The notes: generated from the letters alone by a model not told the origin. 64,000 nucleotides of DNA from Lepidostoma basale (GCA_022606425.2 JAHDVF020001307.1:402001-466000), one strand, 5' to 3'; counted from the first letter of the stretch, positions 30,758 through 42,301 are shown. Numbers and translations: made by a program.

Positions 30758-31110
30758 AATCTGAGGCGTGCAGGAAGCATATTCTAGGCGGACGGACCTG
30801 CCACTGCGAAAGCCCGATCTCCGAAATTTGTCCGGGGGTTGCGCTTTAGCTCAACTAATCTGCCTATTGCCGAGGAGTTTGCTGATTGAAGCGTAGATTG
30901 CCGCAAGTTCAGCAACACAAAGTTCAGATATATATGCTGGTGCCATTCCGTGAAGCGCTTTAAAAACCGTCCAGCATAGTTTATACTGGATTCTTTCAAG
31001 ACACTTAAGCATGTATGAAGATCTTTTAGATGTTGTGAAATATGCGAGTTTTTCGGAACACCTTTTTATAAGTCGTGCTGCCGCATTGAAAACAGATTGA
31101 AGTTTATTTG
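30758..31110 (-). mobile_element. LINE-F internal fragment
   Basis: The complement of RIQYKLCWTVFKALHG, NLRQSTL and RAFAVAGPSA. Neither the (ATT)n tail nor the 5' end is present. Confidence 0.7.
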
Positions 31111-31701
31111 TTTGTTTCTTGAGTATGTTGGCTTGGGTATATAATCAATTATACAATTAGGTACATCTAAAGATAGAGGTCACCTCCGAAACTTATTGAT
31201 ATTCATCTGTTGGGCTGGACGTATATAGAGAGACATGGTAGTACCAGATACACCAATCTTAATAAATCTCTTGGATAAAGAAATGAAGTGCCTCTAAGAC
31301 ATCTAAAAGATTGACTGACGACATTGCCTGAATAGTTGGATCGACCTGGATGCGGAAGGAACAAGACACGTGATTATATGTTGGTTTGTTTTGATTTGAA
31401 GGTTATTAATGTAGATTTTTACATAAAAATAAAAGCGTCAATAGAAGATCAGCAGCTGGGTTTTGTCAGATCGTGTTACGCACACAGCGCTCCGTTAGTA
31501 CTTAGTTCTCTGTCACACAGCTTACAGCGTACACGTGTACAGCACGCAGCTTGCAGATGCGGTCAGCGTGTGCACCACGCAGCACCCAACTGTCAGTGGC
31601 AGTGCATTCTAGGTCCTAACTTCTTGCAGGCCCGTACTCAACTCACCGAAACCGCCAACGACCGCCGCACCCTTTTATACCAACATTTTAAAGCCTTCAT
31701 A
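31111..31701. other. no gene recognised
   Basis: A GC-richer part at 31470-31680 carries a 130-codon plus frame (31336-31728) rich in C, H and Q. It has no known domain, splice signal or codon pattern that would support it as a gene. Confidence 0.4.
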
Positions 31702-31789
31702 CATCCCTATCCCACATTCATTATTTGATTTTCATTGCGGCGGCGTTAAAGTTGCGGTATATGTTAATAGACACTTTGGTCAAATAATA

Positions 31790-32307
31790 ACTAACTAACT
31801 TACCATCACGCCGTCTCCCCGGAGGGGTAGGCAGAAAGAATGGAACGCCACACTGTTCTGTCCTGACATACTTCTCTCACTTCCTCTACATTCATACATC
31901 TTGTCATTCACGCACGTCGATTTCTCCGACTCCTCACGTGACCGACATTCAATATTTGATTGATCTGGTCGTGCCACGTTTTTACTCGGCCTTCCTCTAT
32001 TTCTAGCTCCGTTCACGCCGTTTGCATATACCTTCTTTACCATTCTGTATTCACTCATTCATTCCATGTGTCCAAACCATCAATGACCCTTTCCTTATTT
32101 TGTTCATAACACTTTCATTCGCACCACATTCATTTCTTTTACTTGCATTTGTCATTCTATCTATACAGATTTGCCACACATTCGTCTTAGAGATCTCATT
32201 TCTACTGCATTTATTCTACTTTCATCCTTCTTTTGCCAGTTCCATGCTTCACTTCCATACATAAGGGTCGGCACAAGAACACCATTGTGCACTTCCATCT
32301 TGGCTGC
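31790..32307 (-). mobile_element. LINE-A copy flanked by a ~90-bp direct duplication
   Basis: CTAACTAACTTACC tail complement, CCCCGGAGGGG hairpin, coding back to HNGVLVPTL. The flanks 31702-31789 and 32308-32402 are diverged copies of the same sequence (CATCCCTATCCCACATTCA to CAAATAATAA), far longer than normal LINE TSDs. Confidence 0.8.
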
Positions 32308-32596
32308 CATCCCTATCCCACATTCATAATTTAAACGTTCATTGCGGCGGCGTTAAAGTTGCGATATACTCGTATGTTAAAAGACACTTGGGTCAAATAA
32401 TAATTATTATAAATTGGATAATTTGGACTTGGACTTGGATCTTCTGGCTTACAGAGGTTCAGCTCTAATGGCTATTCCTCTTACGTCTGTAGGAAACATT
32501 GTTGGAATGCGATTTGGTAGTTGTTTTATGATGGGGATAATTTAAAAAGGTGCGTTTTGAGTCGCGTTACTAAGCCCTCCAATCTTATATATCTTG

Positions 32597-32736
32597 TCTT
32601 CCTAATGTCGAACCATCTCTAATGCGTTCCTGGTATTATGTTGTATTTTTATAATATTTTACCTGTACCCAATAGATGCCTTAAACATTTTGCGGTTTGT
32701 AATGTCTTTTGAGTTGATAAACTGATTTGATTTGAA
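32597..32736 (+). mobile_element. LINE-G 3' UTR and tail
   Basis: TGTCTTCCTAATGTCGAACC through AACTGATTTGATTTGAAT. It is truncated to the 3' UTR. Confidence 0.7.
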
Positions 32737-32754
32737 TCTTCTAGCAGACCTCAA

Positions 32755-32926
32755 GTGCGTTGTGTGTCCAAACAAAGTGCCGAGAAACTACGAGTGTCCC
32801 AAAGAGCCATGAAAAGAGCCGTGTTAGGAATAAGCCTAAGAGACAGAGTCAGAAACGATACGGTGAGAGGGAAAATAAAGGTCACAGACATCATCCACTG
32901 GGTAGCGACTCTAAAACATTGCAATA
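32755..32926 (+). mobile_element. LINE-C internal fragment
   Basis: QSAEKLRVSQRAMKRAVLG, SLRDRVRNDTVRGKIK, VTDIIHWVATLK. It ends abruptly. Confidence 0.7.
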
Positions 32927-33386
32927 TATGGAACGTCAATTAAAAACAAAATACGGAATGCAATCTTATATATAAATGCCAATTTAAACCGTTAATAACC
33001 AATGCGGCTCTGGTAGTATTAGAACAGAGGCATCTTTGAATCTGTCAACATTTCCCAAACAACATCTGTCGCCCTATAATTCTGTCAAGTCCATCTCTCT
33101 TGTTCCGTTTTTCTCCCGAGAGACAAGTACATCCATTCTTCCAACGGGTGCAAGTGTCCGAAACAAATTCGAAGATCGTCAAACAAAGCACGTTCTGTTT
33201 TAAGACCCGAGTGTTTCGATAAACCTTATATTTTCTACTCTAAGTCAATTTTGACCATCATATTGGGATATTGAATCCAGGCAACCCTACAAACCAACGT
33301 ACTAAAAATACAAATATTACGAAATACATATAAATGATCTGAATGAATAAGAATGATGGAATGATAATTTCATGATATTATTAAGA
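32927..33386. other. no gene recognised
   Basis: No supportable frame or repeat. Confidence 0.45.
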
Positions 33387-33770
33387 ACAATGGTGTTCTT
33401 GTACCGACCCTTACGTATGGAAGCGAATCATGAAACTGGCAAAAGAAGGATGAAAGTGGAATAAATGCAGTAGAAATGAGATCTCTTAGACGAGTGTGTG
33501 GATATTCTGTGTATTGTGTCGAATGAAAATATAAGAAGTGAATACGGTGCGAATGATGATAATTTGGAAACATGGAATGGTAAAAAAAGTAATATGTTAA
33601 CGATGTGAATGGAACTAGAAATAGAGGAAAACCGATGAAAACGTGGCACGATCAAATAAATCAACTGTTGAATGTCGGCTACGTGAGAAGTCAGAGAAAT
33701 CGACGCGCGTGCATGACACAATGTATGAATGTTGAGGAATCGAGAGAAATAAGAAAGAATAAGTCTGAAT
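33387..33770 (+). mobile_element. LINE-A copy with internal deletion and lost 3' end
   Basis: From NNGVLVPTL-like sequence through DESGINAVEMRSLRR. It skips the GSLRWFGH region, resumes NGTRNRGKPMKTWHDQ and stops at EESREI. Confidence 0.7.
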
Positions 33771-33855
33771 CGAAATACCCAATACCGAAATTAGATTCGA
33801 AATTCTCTGCTAATATCGGCGTGTGATGCTAGATTATACATATTAAAAAATATTT

Positions 33856-34014
33856 AATACAACATATTGACATAACATCTGCTATATTTCACTAACATAT
33901 TTTATTTTTATTTATTTAGTTAAGTTGATTATTTTCAAACCCCTGTTTTTTACTATCTTTTAAATAAAGCCATAATGATTTCTTCTTCGTGTAATTTCGC
34001 CATTTTTTCGACAG
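33856..34014 (+). repeat. R159 dispersed repeat, copy 2
   Basis: Same length as 17937-18095 with few substitutions (CCTCTG to CCCCTG, TATATC to TATCTT). Not associated with LINE-A at this locus. Confidence 0.85.
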
Positions 34015-34426
34015 CTGCCATCCCTTTTGAGGATTCGCTTATTAAATTATCAAAGTTGAACCAAATGACTTAATCGCCGCAATTATTTTTTTACTGAACA
34101 GTTGGTCGATGCCAGCGTGAAATATAGAAACAGTCGGTAATCTGTGACATGCTGTATTAATAATTTTACTTAAATAATGACTGTCGAATCAATTATATAA
34201 CGAGTACCTATTTTATTTAAAAAATGAATTACTCGTATCTATTGTCTGAGCAATGGTGTGTTCCAAATCAAATTAGATAATTTGAAATTTTATTTTTAAA
34301 GACTTTCTAATTCGTTATGACAGGTTGAAATCAGGGCCATCTCAAGGCATTATTAAAGTGTTTGTTATTTAATGTTGCTTAAACATTGATGTAGGAATCC
34401 ATATTTAATAATTAATACTAATAAAA
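34015..34426. other. no gene recognised
   Basis: AT-rich spacer. Confidence 0.5.
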
Positions 34427-34583
34427 ACTTATATTTTCTAGAAGTTTTATTATATTTTATGTGAATGACATGTTTCGTCTGTGTAAGGCATTATCAAAAG
34501 CTTTGATTATGCCTTAGACAGGCAAAACATGTCTTTCACATGAATTATAATAAAACTTCTAGAAAACAGACGTTTTCATGCGT
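34427..34583. mobile_element. palindromic hammerhead-like element (GCCT family), best copy
   Basis: Arms TTTTCTAGAAGTTTTATTAT and its complement. The minus unit (34461-34498) reads TGATAAT, stem II around TACAC, GAAAC, ACATGT, GUC. The plus unit (34503-34539) reads TGATTAT, GCCT-TAGAC-AGGC, AAAAC, ACATGT, GUC. The core G8 is replaced in both. Confidence 0.6.
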
Positions 34584-34800
34584 TTCGGTTCTTTAGACAT
34601 ATCCGTACTAGTCTCTCCTTCGCTGTCTACTCCAACTCATAATATCCTCAGCCTCCCATATCTCTATTATTATGGTGTTTCTCACGCGCTCTCTCAGTGC
34701 CTTGCCTGCTATCATCCTCGGTGTCTTCATCTCGGAAATCCTCAATACTTGTTTGGTCTTGACTGTGCCTGCCCTTGCTTCAACGCCATGCTTTATAGAT
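34584..34800 (-). mobile_element. LINE-B internal fragment
   Basis: The complement of MKTPRMIAGKALRERVRN-like and IREAEDI sequence. The end at 34800 is approximate. Confidence 0.55.
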
Positions 34801-34994
34801 TCTCATCTTACTCTTAATGGTAATGTTATTATATGTGTAGGAAAATCGCTATTTGTTACCTCAAATAAATAAATAAAACGTCATTATTCTTTTCGTGTTC
34901 CATTCTCTCTGTCTATACATTAGAAGAAACAGTGTGATAGTTAAAAATCTGTTTGATTATTGTCCACTTGTGAACCAAACCATTGTTTGATTTT

Positions 34995-35320
34995 TCTTCT
35001 TCATGGTTACAATCCTGCGGATTGGTCTGCAACAAGCTTCACTCGTTTCCTTCACTTAGTTTTCTCTCCAGCCAGTCTTTTCATTTCTGTGTAGCTGCCA
35101 CAGCGCATATTTCTTATCACCTGGTCCATATAGGTGTCCCTGAGGCGGTCTCTGCAATTTCTGGCCTCAACCATTCCCCTCTGCTATAGTAATAAGCAGG
35201 CCTGGATGCCTAATGTTACGGTCTATCCAATTTGCTAATTGCTGGCCAATCCTTTTGAGCGTTTGACTCGTTTTTCCGGCCCTTCTCATTGAATATCTTG
35301 TTTGATTGGTCTAACCAAAA
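34995..35320 (-). mobile_element. LINE-I 3' fragment
   Basis: TTCTTCTTCATGGTTACAATCC then GGTCTGCAACAAG, as at 26833. The minus strand has GTPIW and basic residues. Confidence 0.5.
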
Positions 35321-36054
35321 TGAGGAGTATCATTGTATTGCGAAACCCTCCCAGCCCGGAGCACAATAATTTTATCATTAATTGACAGTTTTGAATTAGA
35401 GATACCGACGGGCAGTTCAAAGACTCACAGAAAACCCGTATAATAGATTTAATTATAAAAACACGTCCGACCCAAACCCAAACAACCTTCCATTCAAGGA
35501 GTTATGTCCTTTGTGGGCCCAATACTCAAGATTGGATTAAACTCCAATCTATTGAGAGAATGTTCGCAAAGCCCACGTATCAATTAATACAAACCTCATT
35601 TAAGAAAGCAGCCATTCGATTTTGCGGTGGAGTAAGCTCGCATAAAACACAAGCTCGCTGCTTATTTTGATAATGCGAACGTGTTGGTATTATTGTTAAG
35701 TACGGAGAGTTTGGTTAACATCTGTATTGCCGTTGCAGCGATTTCTCAATGTTTGTGAGCTGTCTAAACCATAAAGGATTTGTTTTTTGCTCAAGTGCTC
35801 TTGTGTACGTTTTTCCATTTACATATTTTATTATGACGTTATATTTTATCCAGCCTCTTGATCTCCGATAATAAACCGTGAGAATATGTAAATAACTATC
35901 TATATAGAAACATGTTGTGTCTATTATTATCAATTTTATTTATACTAGGTAATTCTGAACAGCTTATAATAAAGAAATATGGATGATTTAAACCGTTTTG
36001 ATGCAATAATAATACACTTGTAAATTTGTATTTAAACCACTTAATTCTTTACAA
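35321..36054. other. no gene recognised
   Basis: Nothing supportable on either strand. Confidence 0.5.
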
Positions 36055-36085
36055 TAACCAACCGGTTTCCCCCCCATCAGGGTTA
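36055..36085 (-). ncRNA. collapsed hammerhead-like motif (ACCGGT, stem II lost)
   Basis: The minus strand has stem I TAACC/GGTTA, CTGATG, then GGGGG directly before GAAAC, self-complementary ACCGGT and a GUU site. Stem II appears replaced by a G-run. Confidence 0.4.
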
Positions 36086-36117
36086 CAAAAGACTCTAAAT
36101 TTAAAATCATAGAACAA

Positions 36118-36237
36118 CACAATGTCTCTTCTTCTCAGTCGTGTCCATCCTGTAAAACATTGACCATGGCACGCCATGCGCTTCTGTCACCCGTCAGTCT
36201 CCAGGCTACTGCTAATGAGAGACCAGTCAGATCCGAT
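36118..36237 (-). mobile_element. unassigned LINE 3' end with GAA tail
   Basis: CTTCTTCTCAGTCGTGTCC tail complement followed by coding-like sequence. Family not identified. Confidence 0.35.
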
Positions 36238-36570
36238 ATCTCCGACAGCGACAGCACAGATTGTTTTACCTACCGGCTGCCAGAACCAATCTGCCTCTGG
36301 TGACACCGGTGGGAAGAGCAATTAGTCTGCTGAACGCGGTCTCCTCGGAGATCGACGTCTTTCATGTTAGTGAAAGTACGTTCAGAAGGCAAATACTCTT
36401 AATTCTGGAGAGTATCCTGTCTTCCTAATGTTGAACCATCTCTTATGCGTTTCTGGTAGTATACTATATATAATATATTATTTTACCTGTTCTCAATAGA
36501 TGCCTTAAAAATAAATTTTGTAATGTCTGTTGATGAAATAAACTGATTTGATTTGATTTGATTTGATCCC
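36238..36570 (+). mobile_element. LINE-G 3' end with (TTTGA)n tail
   Basis: LPAARTNLPLVTPVGRAISL-like ending, EIDVFHVSESTFRRQIL, the 3' UTR CTTCCTAATGTTGAACC and an ATTTGATTTGATTTGATTT tail. Confidence 0.75.
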
Positions 36571-36648
36571 TGATTTGATCAGCGGCTCGGTGGTCGTCCT
36601 TGTGGTCACATTCCCTCCACTTTGCTCTTGATGATGAGCAAAGGATTG

Positions 36649-36686
36649 TTTTGTATCACCACCCCAAAGGGGGTGGTGATACAAAA
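36649..36686. repeat. perfect 17-bp hairpin
   Basis: TTTTGTATCACCACCCC and its exact complement around an AAAG loop. It lies between LINE-G and LINE-F. Confidence 0.85.
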
Positions 36687-36710
36687 GAAGAATTAAAAAA
36701 ATAAATTATA

Positions 36711-37640
36711 ACACTGATGATTTATACAGATGACCGTTTAAACTATAAATTGTGCGATTTCGACGAGAGAGCCAAAACAAGGGTTGATACTGTGCGATGT
36801 ATAGACAGAGTTTCAGAATGGATGGCCGAGAATAAACTTAAAATAAATCCCACAAAAACAGAACTCATGTGGGTGGCCTTTCCTCGGCGACAACATCATC
36901 TAGATTCTGACCCTTTGAAAATAGAAGGGATAGAAATATCTCCTTCAAAGAGTTAAAAGTTTCTAGGTGTTCATTTAGATGGCAATCTGTCTTGCGATAC
37001 GCACATATCAGGGCTTGTTAAGTCTGGTTTCTTTCAACTGAGATAGCGAAAGCATATAAGGAGATATTTACCTGTTGGTGAAGTTAGGACCCTCGTAAAT
37101 TCTTTTGTAGTGTCACTTTTAGATTATTGCAACGGAATGTACGCTGGATTGCCAAATAATCAATTAAGCAGAATACAAAGCGTATTCAATGCTACTGCCC
37201 GATTGATTATGGGGCAACAAAAATACTGTCATATCACGCCGCTCCTGAAGGACCTTCACTGGCTTAAAATCCGAGAGCGAGTAAAATACAAATTGTGTTT
37301 GACAGTGTTTAAGGCTCGACACCAGAGAGCGCCAGCGTATATATCGGATCTTTGCGTGACACCCATGCCAACGGAAAGGCAACGTTCACTCTGATCAGTA
37401 AAAAAAAGTGCAAACAACATAGTCAGAGCCAATAAAGCAAGTTTCTATGATCGTGCTTTCAGCGTTGCGGGTCCGTTGGCGTGGAATAGCCTCCATGTTG
37501 TTAGTATTAAGTATGAGGATAGTGACGTTAAATTTAAGAGACTTCTAAAGACTGCACTGTTCGGTCAGTCATTTCCTAGTGCGCCCTTGGAGTAATTGAT
37601 TTTACAAAACGGCACACTTAAAATACAAGTCATCAGAATA
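36711..37640 (+). mobile_element. LINE-F-related copy with RT YxDD motif
   Basis: MIYTDDRL is a YxDD reverse-transcriptase catalytic motif. It is followed by EWMAENKLKINPTKTELMW, FLGVHLDGNLS, SLLDYCNGMYAGLP, KDLHWLKIRERVKYKL and APAYISDLC, the CR1/L2 order. Stops at 36955 and 37392 and frameshifts inactivate it. The (ATAATAAA)-type tail is short. Confidence 0.8.
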
Positions 37641-37644
37641 ATAA

Positions 37645-37683
37645 ATAAATTGATGAAGGGCTTTTGTGTCCGAAACATGTTTG
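37645..37683 (+). ncRNA. hammerhead-like motif (C3 mutated)
   Basis: TTGATGA, A, stem II GGGC/GTCC around TTTTGT, GAAAC, ACATGT, GUU. C3 is T and stem I is poor. Similar to the 56.9-kb family (both followed by GTACAAAGT). Confidence 0.45.
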
Positions 37684-37745
37684 TTTTTTTATTTTTTATT
37701 TGTTCGTGTTGTGTACAAAGTTTAAAAAAAACATTGTTTAACGAA

Positions 37746-38244
37746 TTGTCTTCTACTGACCTTTATGTATGGAAGCGAAGCATGGAACTGGCAAAGGAAG
37801 GATGAAAGTAGAATAAATGCAGTAGAAATGAGATCTCTTAGACGAATGTGTAGATATTCTGTGTATGATAGAGTGTCGAATGAAAATATAAGAAGTGAAT
37901 GCGGTGCGAATGATGGTGTCATGAACAAAATAATGAAAGGATTATTAAGATGGTTTGGACATCTGGAAAGAATGAATGAAGAAAGAATGGTAAAAAAATT
38001 ATATGTTAATGATGTAAATGGTACCAGAAATAGAGGAAGACCAAGGAAAACGTGGCACGATCAAATAAATCAAATATTGAATGTCGGCCATGTGAGGAGT
38101 CAGAGAAATCGACGCGCGTGCATGACACGATGTATGAATGTTGAGGAAGCGAGAGAAATATGTAAGGAAAGAAAGGTGTGGCAGTCCATTCTTTCTGCCT
38201 ACCCCTTCGGGGAGACGGCGTGATGGTTAGTTAGTTAGTTAGTT
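37746..38244 (+). mobile_element. LINE-A 499-bp copy, best-preserved 3' end, 12-bp TSD
   Basis: TTGTTTAACGAA at 37734-37745 and 38245-38256. One open frame runs MYGSEAWNWQRKDESRINA to YPFGETA and the stop (152 codons), followed by GG and (TTAG)n. It is a young copy and the reference for the family's C-terminus. Confidence 0.92.
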
Positions 38245-38379
38245 TTGTTTAACGAAAGTCAAAATGTTTAAACAAATTTTAATAGGTCATTATGTCAAGT
38301 AAATTTGATGAAAATGCAGGGGTAATATTTTTTTTATATCAGATTAGATAAGTGTTACCAAGAATTAGGTGTAACTTTA

Positions 38380-39000
38380 TTTATTTATTTATTTATTGAA
38401 CATTTACCAAGTACATGGTTTTAATACCTCCCAACTGGGGTAACCCGTTCTAGGGAGGCATTCCTAGTACTCTATATAATTTCAATATATAATATAATTT
38501 ACAAATTTAGGGAGCAGTTAAGGGAAGCAACACATATCCTAAAGTGTATAATTTAAAATTAATTGACTTATATATTATATAACACTATTTAACCACTATA
38601 TTGTCTTATACTCGTATAACACTATTTAAACTATTTACTTATTTTTAAAAATTATACTACATTCAAGCCGTCCTTTTTTTAATGTCTCCGTAGTTACATG
38701 TTTTTTGTAATTGTGCATCGTCATTTTTTGTGGGTCGTTTATAGATTTGTTAATTATGTTATAGAGTTTGGGTCCAAGATAGTAGAAATGTCTTTGCGCA
38801 TAAGAAGTTTTAGTTTTTGGTACAAAATGGTTATGTTTGTTGCGTGTGTTGTACGTTTGTTGTGCTTTTAAGTGTCTGTCGGTGTCCTTGTGGTAGTGCA
38901 CGACTAAATTTCTTATATATAGTTGTATTATGTCCGGTACTTGACTATATTTTCTCGTTGATGGTGCTAAATAGATGATGGAATTGTTAAGATGCATCAT
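38380..39000 (-). mobile_element. LINE-H 3' end with (AAAT)n tail
   Basis: ATTTATTTATTTATTTATTG tail complement, a roughly 230-bp 3' UTR, then a minus frame with YNTRNKHNHFVPKTKTSYAQ, RHFYYLGPKLYN. This resembles the NTR...P...S....F...LWN ending of Jockey/CR1-group LINEs. 5'-truncated. Confidence 0.65.
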
Positions 39001-39159
39001 TTTTGTGCAGATGCTGAGAGAATCGTGTGCCATAGGAGGCAGGGCAGGGGGGGGGGGAGGAATGTTGAGAAAGGGAAGTGCACCGTTAGGCAGAGGGGCC
39101 GCGACGCGAAAAACAGTGACGGCACGTGGAATTTTTACAATCATATTATCTCATTTCAA

Positions 39160-39910
39160 CAACAACAACAAACCATCACGCCGTTTCCCCGCAGGGGTAG
39201 GCAGAGAGAATGGACCGCCACACTACTCTATCCTGACACACCTCTCTAGCTTCCTCAACATTCATACATCGAGTCATACACGCAGTCGATTCTTCCGGCT
39301 TCTGACATGACCAACTTTTAATATTTGATTAATTTGGTCATGCCATGTTTTCCTCGGTCTACCTCGACTCCTTACTCCACTTACATTGTTAACGTATACT
39401 TTTTTAACCATTCTTTCTTCACCCATGCGCTCCACATGTCCGAACCAACGCAGCGAACCTTTCATAATTTTGTTCATAATACCTTCCTTTCGCTCTACAT
39501 TCCTTCCTAATATCAGCATTTGAGATTCTGTCGTACATCGTTCTACCACACATACGTCTTAGGGACCTCATCTCTACCGCATTTATTCTGCTCTCATCGT
39601 TCTTCTGCCAGTTCCATGCTTCACTTCCATACATAAGGGTTGGAACCAGAACTCCATTGTGAACGGCCATTTTCGCTTTCATTGATAAATTCTTGTTTCC
39701 AATAATCACTTTGTTACCCGCACCAACCCTTCTTTCAATATCACTGTCCGTTCGGCCATCCGCTGTGAACATGCTACCTAAATACACAAATTCCCTCGCC
39801 TGTTCAAAGTTCTCTTCATTTACACTTATATTACAAACTGTCATTTGCTCTTCCCTTTCAAAAATTAACACCTTTTTTTTTATCTCATTTCCTAACATAG
39901 AAACCCTCCG
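39160..39910 (-). mobile_element. LINE-A longest copy, (TTG)n tail
   Basis: CAACAACAACAAACC tail complement and CCCCGCAGGGG hairpin. Minus frames include KKVLIFEREEQMTVCNISV, AREFVYLGSMFTADGRTD, MYGSEAWNWQKNDESRINA and RGRPRKTWHDQINQILK, with one frameshift at the CRAK/GIMNKI junction. It starts just downstream of the YADD region. Confidence 0.85.
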
Positions 39911-40593
39911 AGATTTATTTCTTTTTATTCACCCACTTAAATAAATGTATTTTAATATAAAATTATAGTAGAATAAATGCAGAAGAAATAAAATATTTTA
40001 GACCACACGTTCTCAAATATTTTTGGACCACCACCTCCTTTACAAGAAAAAACAATTCCAACGCCCCCTCTCCCATAATAGTTATACTCAATAATTATAT
40101 ATAATGTATTACTTAATCTATATCTGTTAATGATTGTGAAATTCAATAGATATCAAATGTATCAGAATTGTTGTACATATTTAAATTGTTATTTTTAATG
40201 AAATTCATTATAAACTAACTAACTAACCATCACGCCGTCTCCCCGGAGGGGTATGCAAAAATAATGGACTGCCACACTGTTATGTCCTGACATACTCCTC
40301 TCTACATTTATACATCGTGTCATGCACGCACGTCGATTTCTCCGAATCCTCACGTGACCGACATTTAATATTTGATTGATTCGATCATGCCACGCTATCT
40401 TTGGCCTTCTTCTATTTCTAGCTCAGTTCATGTCGCGTCGTTTACGTATACCTTCTTCTCCATTCTGTCTTCACTCATTCTTTCCATGTATCCAAACCAT
40501 CTTAAGGATCCTTTTATGATTTTATTCATAACACTCTTATTCGCACCGCATTCACTTTTTATATTGCATTTGAAATTCTATCATATACAGATT

Positions 40594-41022
40594 TATCAAA
40601 TCAAATCAGACGACCTTCGTGGCAGAGTGGTAAGAGCTCTGATTCCCATTCCGAAGGTTCTGTGTTCGATTCCCGGCGACGGCAGTGTGATTGTCACACT
40701 GTCTTTGGTCTGGCGTAGTATTCTCGTGACAATAAAATGGTGATAGATTGGCTACCTGTCACATGTCACGAGAATCAATATATCAGCTTAAACAAATTGT
40801 ATACTGTTATTGGGTTCAAGCGACCTGTTGTACGAGTATACGTAAAAAAAAAATATATATATTTCATCAATAGACATTACAAAATTATTTTTTAAGGCAT
40901 CTATTGAGAACAGGTAAAATTATATATTGTGTATAGTAGTATAGTATACTACTATGGTTCAACATTAAGAAAACAGTATACTCTCCAGAATTAAGAGTTT
41001 TACCTTCTGAACGTACTTTCAT
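40594..41022 (-). mobile_element. LINE-G copy nested in LINE-A, split by SINE-2
   Basis: A CAAATCAAATCAG tail remnant, then after SINE-2 the UTR (CATCTATTGAGAACAGG) and CTGAACGTACTTTCATC. Confidence 0.7.
40607..40860 (+). mobile_element. SINE-2 (tRNA-derived), full length
   Basis: TGGCAGAGTGGTAAGAGC (A box) and GTTCGATTCCC (B box) about 30 bp apart, then a body with GTGTGATTGTCACACTGTC and a TATTGGGTTCAAGCGACC 3' region ending in A10. The promoter boxes are well kept. Confidence 0.85.
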
Positions 41023-41526
41023 CGCACATTCGTCTTAGAGATCTCATTTCGGCTGCATTTATTCTACTTTTATCCTTCTTTTGCCAGTTCCATGCTTCAA
41101 TTCCATACATAAGGGTCGGCACAAGAACACCATTAGCTTTTTTGTTATTATGTCATTTTGTTTGTTAAAATTCATACGTCTCTATTATACATGAATTATA
41201 TGCATATATGCAATTCTTAACTAGTTTTCTAATGTTATGATACATCGGTAAAAAATATGCGTGTAATTACACCTTCTTAGATCTATGAAGACTTTTTTTC
41301 TAAAAAGGGACTAGTGCTAAATTGGACTTAAATTAATGTCGTTTAATTTTAGAACCTTAAAGTAGGTACGTACGCTACTGTGATTCAAATATCACCTGTC
41401 CCCCTTCCACCTCACCCCCTTCCCACACAATACCCCCTCCAGAAGCTGTGAGGCAAGCGACACTGCAAGCGGCCTTGCCAATGCTAACCGGTAGAGTGTT
41501 CACGTTCTCTACATGATTTGTTTTGT

Positions 41527-42055
41527 TATTTAAAATATAAACAAACAAACCATCACACCGTTTTTCTCCGCAGGGGTACGCAGAGATAATAAACCGCCAC
41601 ACTACTCTATCCTGACACACCTATCTAGCTTTCTCCACAATCATATATCGTAACACGCACGTTAGTTGAGTTTTCCGATCTCGAATATGGCCACCTGATT
41701 GTATTTGATGTATTTGATTCATTTGGTCATGCCATGCTCTCCTTATTCTTCGACGTCTTCTCTTTCCACTCACACTGCTTGTATACAAAATTTTAAACAT
41801 TATTCTCTCGTCCATTCGTTCCATATGTCAAAACCATCTCAGGGATCCTTTTTTAATTTGACTTATGATGCAATCATTTGCCTGACATTTCTTCCTTATT
41901 TCGTCGTTTGGTATTATATCATATACCGTTTTAACGCACATTCTTCTCAGTACTCTCATTTCTACGGCAGTCATAGATCACGTCGATCTTCCGACTTCTA
42001 ACATGAGCAATCTTTAAAATTTGATTAATTTGGTCATGCCATGTTTTCCTCGGTC
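41527..42055 (-). mobile_element. LINE-A copies, (TTTG)n tail, plus a second scrap
   Basis: AACAAACAAACC and a CCGCAGGGG hairpin, with coding to EMRVLRRMCVK. From 41973 a second piece repeats the HVRS to RKTWHDQ region, also minus strand. Confidence 0.75.
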
Positions 42056-42301
42056 CTATTTATTATATGGTTTGTATTATTAGATATTAATTACACTTGG
42101 CAAGTGGCGTAAACTAACTGATATTCAATGACTCAACATGCCTATTGTGAATATTATTTTTTGTGTTATATATATTATTATATGTTAAAATAACGTCTCA
42201 TAAAAATACAAATATAGGTAGATTAGTAGTTTACCACTACGGGTCTTGAAAAACGATCAGCCTCATTAACTGATGCAGTGACTCAGTAATGGTAAAATCA
42301 A

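Larger units (their letters stand above)
40211..41145 (-). mobile_element. LINE-A copy split by LINE-G plus SINE-2
   Basis: Pieces 40211-40593 (tail, CCCCGGAGGGG, up to the SVYDR region) and 41023-41145 (SLRR back to VLVPTL) join across the insertions. Three nesting levels are visible. Confidence 0.75.

Noticed and set aside
31336..31728. 130-codon frame rich in C, H, Q
   Set aside because: Composition follows local GC-rich sequence. No domain or neighbouring support.
40607..40682. Functional tRNA gene
   Set aside because: A and B boxes are present, but the acceptor stem does not close and the sequence continues into a SINE body with poly-A. Two further copies show the same structure.
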